From NCBI RefSeq assembly GCF_008084145.1, contig NZ_VSDO01000003.1, forward strand, positions 796,001 to 860,000: a DNA stretch of 64,000 nt. Direction: 5' to 3'. Below are positions 57,543-64,000 of the stretch, piece by piece. The position numbers and the translations under genes are program-made. Below the pieces are notes generated by a model, which worked only from the letters and a program-made list of their open reading frames with translations, ran no database searches and had not been told where the DNA came from. Every line of letters starts with the position of its first letter. Positions within the stretch are counted from its first letter, which is position 1. The stretch is from Paenibacillus faecis (lineage in GTDB: Bacteria; Bacillota; Bacilli; Paenibacillales; Paenibacillaceae).

Positions 57543-59408
57543 ATGAGTCGGCATGCCCAAACGCTGCAGCGGAATCCGCTGCGGACGAAACAGGACCTTC
57601 AGGCGGCACTACAAGAGCTCACGGCCCCGCTGCGCCCGCATTACAGCGAGGGAAAAGCCCGGTTAAGGCTTGGTGTCGCCGGGGCGGGATTCGACGCCTC
57701 CATCGCCGAAATGGAGGGTTTCTCCCGCGTGTTGTGGGGCTTGGTTCCGCTGCTCGCCGGCGGCGGGGAGGATGACCTCTGGGAGGTTGTGCTCGAAGGG
57801 ATTCGCCACGGCACGGATCCCGCACATCCCGAATATTGGGGCGAGGTGGCCGACTATGATCAGCGGCTGGTGGAAATGGCGGCGTTCGGGTTTGCGCTGG
57901 CGCTGATTCCGGAAAGGATTTGGGGGCCGCTGAATGAGCGGGAACGTACGCATTTGCAGGAATGGCTCGGGCAAATCAACCGGCATCCTTGTTACGACTG
58001 TAACTGGTTGTTTTTTAATGTGTTGGTGAATTTGGGTCTTCACAAAGCGGGACTCTCTTACGATAAAGGGCAGTTGGAGGCCAGTCTGGACCGGATCGAT
58101 ACGTTTTATTTGGGGGATGGTTGGTACAGCGACGGTCCCGGGGGGCACAGCGATTATTACGTCCCGTTCGCCATTCACTTCTATGGGCTGCTTTACGCCG
58201 TCCTGATGAAGGAAGGGGACCCGAAGCGGGCGGCCGTCATCCGGGAACGGGCCGGACGGTTCGCGGCCGACTTTCTCTACTGGTTCGCGCCGGACGGGGC
58301 CTCCCTTCCTTACGGGCGCAGCCTGACTTATCGTTTCTCGCACGCGGCTTTTTGGGGAGCCATGGCTTACGCGGAGATGGAGGAACTGTCCTATGGGGTC
58401 CTAAAGGGGCTCGTTTTGCGGCATTTCCGCTGGTGGTTTCGGCAGCCGATGCTCGATGCGCAGGGGCTGTTGACCGTGGGGTACGCCTATCCGAACCTGG
58501 TGATGGCGGAAAATTACAACTCGCCCGGCTCGCCCTACTGGGCATTAAAGGCGTTTCTGCCGCTGGCCTTGCCGGACGATCACCCGTTCTGGCGGGCCGA
58601 GGAGATGCCTCTTCCGGCGGGACCGGCCATGTCGGTGCAAAAGCCTCCGCACCTGGTCGTTTGCCGCCGGGAGGAGACCGGGCACGTCGCCGCCTTTAAC
58701 AGCGGGCATCGGTCGACGAACGAGCACACGCACACCTCGGCAAAATACGAGAAGTTTGCCTATTCCACGGCGTTTGGGTTCAGCGTCCCCCGAGCGGAAT
58801 GGGGGTTGTCCCAAGGGGCCTTCGATTCGATGCTTGCGCTCAGCGAAGGCGATCAACTGTTCCGGGTCCGCCGCCGGAATGAGGAAACCTGGATCGATGG
58901 CCACCTGCTCTACGCCCGTTGGATGCCTTGGCGGGATGTCGAGGTGCAAACTTGGATCGTCGCCGGCTTGCCCTGGCATGTCCGAATCCATTGCGTAAAT
59001 ACATCCCGCGAGCTGGATGCCGCCGAAGGCGGCTTCGCCCTGGGATTGTCCCCGCAGATGGACCGCTTCGAGAAGGCGGCCGGCGTGACCGTCCGATCGG
59101 CGCAGGGCAGCGTCGGGATACAGTCCCTGCTCGGCTATGAACGGGCGGAGCTTGTCTACCCGAACGCGAACACGAATCTTCTTCATCCGCGTACGGTGAT
59201 CCCGGCTTTACGGGCCCGTCTGTCGCCGGGGGCGCACTGGTTGGCATCCGCCGTGTTCGGCGAGCCGGGGCAAGGAACGGTTCCTGGCCTTGAGATCGCC
59301 GAATTGGACCTGGATGCGGCTCTCGCTCGGCTTGGCGTGAAGGTAGGCGATACCGCTATTGAAGTTGAGAAAGTGGACGGCCAGATTACCGTTATCAAGT
59401 CGTACTAA
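57543..59408 (+). CDS. DUF2264 family protein, putative uronide-processing enzyme
   Basis: A 621-residue protein of the DUF2264 family. The N-terminal half (about 10-370) has the pattern of an alpha/alpha barrel (LWGLVPLLAGGG, WLFFNVLVNLGLHKAG, DGWYSDGPGGHSDYYVPFAIHFYG), and the C-terminal half is beta-rich. Conserved His/Tyr/Asp residues in GPGGHSDYYVPF and HRSTNEHTHTSAKYEKF suggest an active site, but the reaction is not established. No signal peptide. Last gene of the carbohydrate cluster, with a terminator after it. GAGGAGCG lies about 10 bases before the ATG. Confidence 0.82.
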   Translation: MSRHAQTLQRNPLRTKQDLQAALQELTAPLRPHYSEGKARLRLGVAGAGFDASIAEMEGFSRVLWGLVPLLAGGGEDDLWEVVLEGIRHGTDPAHPEYWGEVADYDQRLVEMAAFGFALALIPERIWGPLNERERTHLQEWLGQINRHPCYDCNWLFFNVLVNLGLHKAGLSYDKGQLEASLDRIDTFYLGDGWYSDGPGGHSDYYVPFAIHFYGLLYAVLMKEGDPKRAAVIRERAGRFAADFLYWFAPDGASLPYGRSLTYRFSHAAFWGAMAYAEMEELSYGVLKGLVLRHFRWWFRQPMLDAQGLLTVGYAYPNLVMAENYNSPGSPYWALKAFLPLALPDDHPFWRAEEMPLPAGPAMSVQKPPHLVVCRREETGHVAAFNSGHRSTNEHTHTSAKYEKFAYSTAFGFSVPRAEWGLSQGAFDSMLALSEGDQLFRVRRRNEETWIDGHLLYARWMPWRDVEVQTWIVAGLPWHVRIHCVNTSRELDAAEGGFALGLSPQMDRFEKAAGVTVRSAQGSVGIQSLLGYERAELVYPNANTNLLHPRTVIPALRARLSPGAHWLASAVFGEPGQGTVPGLEIAELDLDAALARLGVKVGDTAIEVEKVDGQITVIKSY

Positions 59409-59437
59409 AAAACAAGGGAGTTTACAGCTCAAAACTA

Positions 59438-59500
59438 AGGCGGTCTCCGGTTACAGGTGAATTCACCCTGCCTGCGGAAAACCGCCTCTTCTTATTTTTT
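59438..59500 (+). terminator. Uronide locus terminator
   Basis: AGGCGGT pairs with ACCGCCT around an inner perfect palindrome GGTGAATTCACC (59456-59467), followed by a T-rich tract. It overlaps the end of the convergent YheC/YheD gene. Confidence 0.7.
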
Positions 59501-60283
59501 CAGACGGCCATAGGCGACCGCATAACGGCGGATTTTTTTGTAAATGTCCTTATCGGGGAGAAATTTAAAAGGAAAAAGAGCGGGAAGGGTATTTACTTCC
59601 AAAATCCAGATTTGATGCTGTTCGTCAATAGCGATATCCAGTCCGATTTCTTTCAGATTCGGGAATTTGCCGGCGAGCTGCCTCGCCGCCCGGACACCGA
59701 GCAGTTTCATCTCCTTGTATGTTTTTGCAAAATCTCTAGGCTCCAGATAGGGTCCCAACAATTCTTCAAGTGTCGCGGTCATACCGCCGCCATGATAATT
59801 CGTGATGATTTTTTGCTGTGCGGCGACGCGTCCGATGAAACCGGTCGTCTCCCAGCCTTTTTGCGGTGTCCTCTGGACAAGCGCGCGGATGTCGAATTTA
59901 CGGCGCCTGTAGGTCAGCAGGTGGATTCCTTGTTGTATGAGATACACCTTTTTTCCGATTCGTTGGACGAGAACGTTGTGAAGTTCCTCCAGGTTGGGAT
60001 AAAAATCGCTTTGAATACCGTACCGGAGTTTATACTGCGGAGCCCGTTCCTGCTCGGATACGAGTTCGTCGGTCCAAGGCTCGACGCTCATGACGCCGTT
60101 GCCGTAGGTGCCGCGGTCGGGCTTCACATAAACAAGACCATGAATCTCCAACATTTCCTTCAGATTCTCCAGGCTGTATTTGCGCGTGTCGGGGATAAAG
60201 GGCCGAATCGTGTCTTTCTGTCTCAAAATCACGGTCTTCTCCCATTTGCTAGCGATGCGCTGAATAGCCAACTTAGCATCCAT
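59492..60283 (-). CDS. YheC/YheD family ATP-grasp protein
   Basis: A 263-residue protein of the YheC/YheD family, found in endospore formers and linked to the spore coat in B. subtilis. Motifs: KWEKTVILRQ, GLVYVKPDRGTYGNGV near residues 49-64, RRRKFDIRALVQR near 126 and EIGLDIAIDEQHQIWILEVNTLP near 212-234, the last being the ATP-grasp metal-binding segment. The start is uncertain. ATG 60283 matches the family N terminus but has AAAGG immediately against it. A longer frame to 60406 adds a hydrophobic stretch and a TATAAT-like region. It is the only minus-strand gene in the right arm. Confidence 0.8.
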   Translation of the reverse strand: MDAKLAIQRIASKWEKTVILRQKDTIRPFIPDTRKYSLENLKEMLEIHGLVYVKPDRGTYGNGVMSVEPWTDELVSEQERAPQYKLRYGIQSDFYPNLEELHNVLVQRIGKKVYLIQQGIHLLTYRRRKFDIRALVQRTPQKGWETTGFIGRVAAQQKIITNYHGGGMTATLEELLGPYLEPRDFAKTYKEMKLLGVRAARQLAGKFPNLKEIGLDIAIDEQHQIWILEVNTLPALFPFKFLPDKDIYKKIRRYAVAYGRLKK

Positions 60284-60612
60284 CCTTTCCAAAACCCCGG
60301 GCTGCCACCGTTTCAGACATGAAAAACATAGGACAGAAGAGAAAAACAATGATATAATTATAAGATATGGGGATTTTATAAGATTTTTGACCATTTTTTT
60401 CAACAACTACTCTATATGCCTATATTCTAGTGTATGAACTACAAGGGCAATGGGAATGGACACATCCCCATTTATTAGTGTCTATACCACATGGGATCTC
60501 TGGCCGGCACGTTTAATCGGGCATGATTTGTGCAAGTAATATAATGATTCGGGGCAGGATGAGGACATCCCATTATCATAGGCACTTGGATAGAATTTGA
60601 AGGAGGTCCAGC

Positions 60613-63126
60613 ATGGCGGAAGAAAAGTTTTCGCAAATTATAGACCGGGACATTAATGTGGAAATGCGCGAATCCTTTATGGATTACGCCATGAGCATTA
60701 TCGTCAGCCGTGCTTTGCCGGATGTAAGGGATGGTCTGAAGCCGGTGCATCGGCGTATTCTGTACGCCATGAATGAGCTTGGCATGCATCCCGATAAGCC
60801 ATTCAAGAAATCGGCGAGAATCGTCGGCGAAGTTATCGGTAAGTATCACCCGCATGGCGACTCCGCGGTTTATGAAACGATGGTGCGGATGGCCCAGGAT
60901 TTTTCCATGCGTTATATGCTGGTCGACGGTCATGGCAACTTCGGGTCGGTCGACGGGGATATGGCTGCCGCAATGCGATATACGGAAGCGCGGTTGTCTA
61001 AAATCGCTATGGAAATGCTGCGTGACATCAACAAAGAAACGATTGATTTCATGCCGAACTATGATGGTGAGGAGCAGGAGCCGCTTGTGCTTCCGGCACG
61101 TTTCCCTAACCTGCTGGTTAACGGGGTATCGGGGATCGCCGTCGGGATGGCAACGAACATTCCGCCGCATAATTTGGGCGAGGTTATAGACGGGGTACAG
61201 GCGCTTATTGCCAATCCGGATCTCGACTCTCTGGATCTCATGGAATATATCAAAGGCCCGGATTTTCCGACTGCCGGTTATATCATGGGCCGGACGGGGA
61301 TACGTCAAGCTTATACGACGGGGCGCGGCTCCATTACGATGCGGGCCAAAACCACGATCGAAGAGCATAACAACAAGGCGAGAATCATTGTGGAAGAACT
61401 TCCGTATCAGGTGAATAAGGCCCGGTTGGTTGAAAAAATCGCCGAGTTGGTCCGCGAGAAGAAGATCGACGGCATCACCGATCTGCGGGATGAATCCGAC
61501 CGCAACGGCATGCGCGTTGTGATCGAGCTGCGCCGGGATGTCAATCCGAACATCGTGCTGAACAATCTGTTCAAGCACACGGCGTTGCAAAGCACGTTCG
61601 GCATCAATATGCTGGCGATCGTGAACAATGAGCCTAAGATTTTGACCTTGAAGGAAGTCCTCAGCTATTATTTGCAGCATCAGGTTGAAGTTATTCGCCG
61701 GCGGACGGAATATGAGCTGAAGAAAGCGGAAGCCCGTGCTCATATCCTCGAAGGTCTGCGCATCGCGCTGGACCACCTGGACGAGGTGATCGCGCTGATC
61801 CGCGCTTCCCAAACGACGGAAATCGCCCGCACGGGGTTGATGGAACGCTTTGGGCTAAGCCAGGAGCAGGCCCAGGCGATTCTGGACATGCGTCTGCAGC
61901 GTTTGACCGGTTTGGAACGCGAGAAGATCGAGAGCGAGTATCAGGAACTTTTGCAAAAGATTGCCGAATACCGCGAGATTCTGGCCAACGAATCCCTCGT
62001 TCTGCAAATCATCAGCGACGAGCTCCAAGAGATCCGCGACCGCTTTGCGGATGAGCGCCGGACCGAGCTGTTGGTCGGGGAAGAGAGCATCCTGGATGAA
62101 GACTTGATTCCGCAGGAAGAAGTCGTCATCACGATCACGCATACCGGGTACATCAAGCGTTTGCCGCTCACGACCTACCGCAGCCAGAAACGCGGGGGAC
62201 GAGGCGTCGTCGGGATGGATACGAAGGACGATGATTTTGTGGAGCACTTGTTCGTTACGAACTCGCACCACTATCTCATGTTCTTCACCGACCGGGGGAA
62301 AGCGTATCGCCTGAAGGCTTACGAAATCCCTGAACTCGGCCGGACCGCGCGTGGGACGCCGATTATCAATCTGATTCAGATTGAGCAGGGCGAAACCGTC
62401 AACGCGGTTATTCCGGTGGAGCGCTTCGATGAAGACAAGTATCTGTTCTTCGCGACCCGTCAAGGGGTCGTGAAGAAGACGCCGATCGAAGACTACATCA
62501 ATATCCGTAGGGGCGGATTGATTGCCGTACATCTGCGCGAAGACGATATTCTGATCGACGTGAAGCTGACGGACGGCAACCAAGAAGTCATCATGGGGAC
62601 GGCTCAAGGGATGTCCATCCGTTTCCCAGAGAGTGACGTTCGCTCGATGGGCCGCGCCGCAACCGGCGTGAAGGGGATTACGCTCGATGAAGACGATCAT
62701 CTGATCGGGATGGATGTCATCGTTTCGGATCAGGATGTTCTGATCGTAACCACCAACGGTTACGGGAAGCGTACGCCGGCGTCGGAGTACCGGATTCAAA
62801 GCCGGGGCGGTAAGGGGATCAAGACGATCAATGTGACGGAGAAGAACGGTCCTGTCGTCGGTCTTAAAGTGGTCAAGGACGATGAGGATCTAATGATCAT
62901 CACCGCCAGCGGTACCCTGATTCGGACCAGCATGTCGGGAATCTCCACGATGGGACGGAACACGCAGGGCGTCAAGCTGATCAACATCCGCGAAGACGAC
63001 GCCGTGGCTACCGTTTGCCGATCGGACAAGACGGAAGAAGAACCGGAGGAAGAGAACCAGAATGAAGAAGGGGGAGTGTCCCTGGAGGACGCTCAACCGG
63101 ATAACGGTTCCGATTCGGAGGAATAA
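60613..63126 (+). CDS. gyrA: DNA gyrase subunit A
   Basis: DNA breakage-reunion subunit, 837 residues. The quinolone-determining region reads [10 protein letters not shown] with wild-type Ser 84 and Glu 88, the catalytic tyrosine is Tyr 123 (AMRYTEARL) and the C-terminal beta-pinwheel has the GyrA-box [11 protein letters not shown]. The C-terminal tail is acidic ([14 protein letters not shown]). GAAGGAGG lies about 7 bases before the ATG. Separated from gyrB by the carbohydrate locus. Confidence 0.98.
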   Translation: MAEEKFSQIIDRDINVEMRESFMDYAMSIIVSRALPDVRDGLKPVHRRILYAMNELGMHPDKPFKKSARIVGEVIGKYHPHGDSAVYETMVRMAQDFSMRYMLVDGHGNFGSVDGDMAAAMRYTEARLSKIAMEMLRDINKETIDFMPNYDGEEQEPLVLPARFPNLLVNGVSGIAVGMATNIPPHNLGEVIDGVQALIANPDLDSLDLMEYIKGPDFPTAGYIMGRTGIRQAYTTGRGSITMRAKTTIEEHNNKARIIVEELPYQVNKARLVEKIAELVREKKIDGITDLRDESDRNGMRVVIELRRDVNPNIVLNNLFKHTALQSTFGINMLAIVNNEPKILTLKEVLSYYLQHQVEVIRRRTEYELKKAEARAHILEGLRIALDHLDEVIALIRASQTTEIARTGLMERFGLSQEQAQAILDMRLQRLTGLEREKIESEYQELLQKIAEYREILANESLVLQIISDELQEIRDRFADERRTELLVGEESILDEDLIPQEEVVITITHTGYIKRLPLTTYRSQKRGGRGVVGMDTKDDDFVEHLFVTNSHHYLMFFTDRGKAYRLKAYEIPELGRTARGTPIINLIQIEQGETVNAVIPVERFDEDKYLFFATRQGVVKKTPIEDYINIRRGGLIAVHLREDDILIDVKLTDGNQEVIMGTAQGMSIRFPESDVRSMGRAATGVKGITLDEDDHLIGMDVIVSDQDVLIVTTNGYGKRTPASEYRIQSRGGKGIKTINVTEKNGPVVGLKVVKDDEDLMIITASGTLIRTSMSGISTMGRNTQGVKLINIREDDAVATVCRSDKTEEEPEEENQNEEGGVSLEDAQPDNGSDSEE

Positions 63127-63138
63127 ACAAGCGATAAC

Positions 63139-63169
63139 ACCGGATTTCCTTAAGGAGGTCCGGTTTTTT
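63139..63169 (+). terminator. gyrA terminator
   Basis: ACCGGA/TCCGGT outer stem with inner CCTTAAGG, followed by six T. Confidence 0.8.
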
Positions 63170-63303
63170 CTATTCTTTTCATTACGGCGGAAAAAGGATT
63201 GTTGGGCTTCAAGTCTCGTAATATAATGGCGGTAGATAGTTCTTTTTACCCTGGATAGGGCCCTACCCTACATATTTGGAAGATTTAAGGAGAGAGTGAA
63301 ATC

Positions 63304-64000
63304 ATGGCCAGCGTCCCTGTATTGGATCTGAAACCCGGTTTGAAAATTGTTGAGAACGTACACACTCCGCTCGGTGGATTGTTAATGCACAAAGGAAAAG
63401 TGCTTTTGCCTAGAGACCTGGATATCCTGCGTGCGTTTATGGTTCAGCTTGTAGAAATTGAGGACGGGCAAGTTAAAGGGCGCGAGGTAGTGACCGAGGT
63501 TTCGGATTCGGCCAAAGCGGGACATGCCGACAACTCATCATCTCATATTGAAAATGAACCGGCCGCGATCGATCAGCTCCACAAAGAATACGACCGGATG
63601 CTCCATTTAACCAAGAGCGCCTTTCAGTCGGTTCTGGCATCGGAACTGCCTATTTATGAGCTCCGCCATCAAATGGAGGCTTTGATCAAACAGTTGAAAT
63701 TTTATAACGTGCTTACCTTTACGCCGCGAAATGTGAACGAATACGATTATCTGTTCCATAACGCCATTTTGTCGGCCCTTACGTCCTATACGATCGCTCG
63801 TTGGCACGGACTTCCGCAGAAAGACTGGATGCAAGTCGCTTTCGCGGGTCTTCTTCATGATATCGGAAATACGAAAATCGATCCGGCGATCCTTTATAAA
63901 CCGGATTCGTTGACCGGTGAGGAAGCCGAGGAAATGCGAATGCATACGACGTACGGATATCAACAGCTCCGCAAGACGTCGGCCATCAATGAAGGTGTCC
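63304..64000 (+). CDS. HD-GYP-like domain protein (5' part, runs off the window)
   Basis: The first 232 codons of a protein that continues past the window. It begins MASVPVLDLKPGLKIVENV after AAGGAGAGAG. An N-terminal region of about 85 residues precedes a helical stretch, then the HD domain with FHNAILSAL and the signature LLHDIGNTKIDPAILYKPDS near residues 186-205, followed by HTTYGYQQL. The HD pair is intact, but the GYP triplet reads GYQ and the usual GKxxIP reads GNTKID, so phosphodiesterase activity toward c-di-GMP is likely altered or absent. Confidence 0.85.
   Translation, partial: MASVPVLDLKPGLKIVENVHTPLGGLLMHKGKVLLPRDLDILRAFMVQLVEIEDGQVKGREVVTEVSDSAKAGHADNSSSHIENEPAAIDQLHKEYDRMLHLTKSAFQSVLASELPIYELRHQMEALIKQLKFYNVLTFTPRNVNEYDYLFHNAILSALTSYTIARWHGLPQKDWMQVAFAGLLHDIGNTKIDPAILYKPDSLTGEEAEEMRMHTTYGYQQLRKTSAINEGV

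Overview
This window is the replication-origin region of a low-to-moderate-GC endospore-forming Firmicute, most likely a Paenibacillaceae member (Paenibacillus or a close relative). The evidence is the gene order rnpA-rpmH / dnaA-dnaN-yaaA-recF-remB-gyrB-gyrA, the mnmE-mnmG-rsmG-noc-soj-parB block, perfect Bacillus-type parS sites, spore genes (yyaC, a YheC/YheD-type protein) and YesM/YesN-type regulators. This is read from sequence and family knowledge; no database search was run.

Layout. Left arm (1-35.2 kb, almost all on the minus strand, pointing away from the origin): purA with a PurBox pair; a convergent APC-family amino acid transporter; the operon mazG-like, yybS, gdpP, rplI, dnaB; a CBS protein and an LCP cell-wall ligase; an oppABCDF peptide importer; rpsF-ssb-rpsR; a secreted RCC1-like propeller; yjzC and an NTF2-like protein; tRNA-Ser(CGA); DUF951, MscS and DUF3343; yyaC (plus strand), DUF4446 and a cysteine desulfurase-like protein; parB-soj, noc, rsmG-mnmG-mnmE. 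Then come about 1.2 kb of non-coding structured repeats, followed by khpB, yidC, rnpA and rpmH. Core (35.2-47.5 kb, plus strand): a gluconate operon (gnd, gntR, gntP, gntK) lies between rpmH and dnaA, so the DnaA-box clusters that normally share one spacer are about 5 kb apart. Next are dnaA, a spacer carrying a textbook DnaA-box/GC-cluster/DnaA-trio unwinding element plus an array of small hairpins, then dnaN, yaaA, recF, remB, gyrB. Right arm (47.6-64 kb): a uronide/glycosaminoglycan-type oligosaccharide locus (two ABC permeases, binding lipoprotein, YesM-like kinase with a frameshift, YesN-like regulator, heparinase II/III-like lyase, GH88, DUF2264) sits between gyrB and gyrA, followed by an inverted YheC/YheD gene, gyrA and a truncated HD-GYP gene.

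How it works together. The housekeeping genes cover initiation (DnaA, DnaB, DnaN, gyrase), origin segregation and nucleoid occlusion (Soj, ParB, Noc, parS), tRNA wobble modification (MnmE/MnmG), membrane insertion (YidC/KhpB) and c-di-AMP turnover (GdpP). Two carbohydrate modules, gluconate and unsaturated uronide, are set into normally compact origin neighbourhoods. The gluconate module keeps a recognisable GntR operator; the uronide module carries a cre-like site and its own two-component system.

Most notable non-coding signals: a perfect parS site framed symmetrically inside the stem-loop of the rsmG terminator; tandem 180-bp palindromic repeats and a second GC-rich repeat family between khpB and mnmE; and the hairpin array between the unwinding element and dnaN. 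No transposase, phage gene, CRISPR array or rRNA gene was seen.
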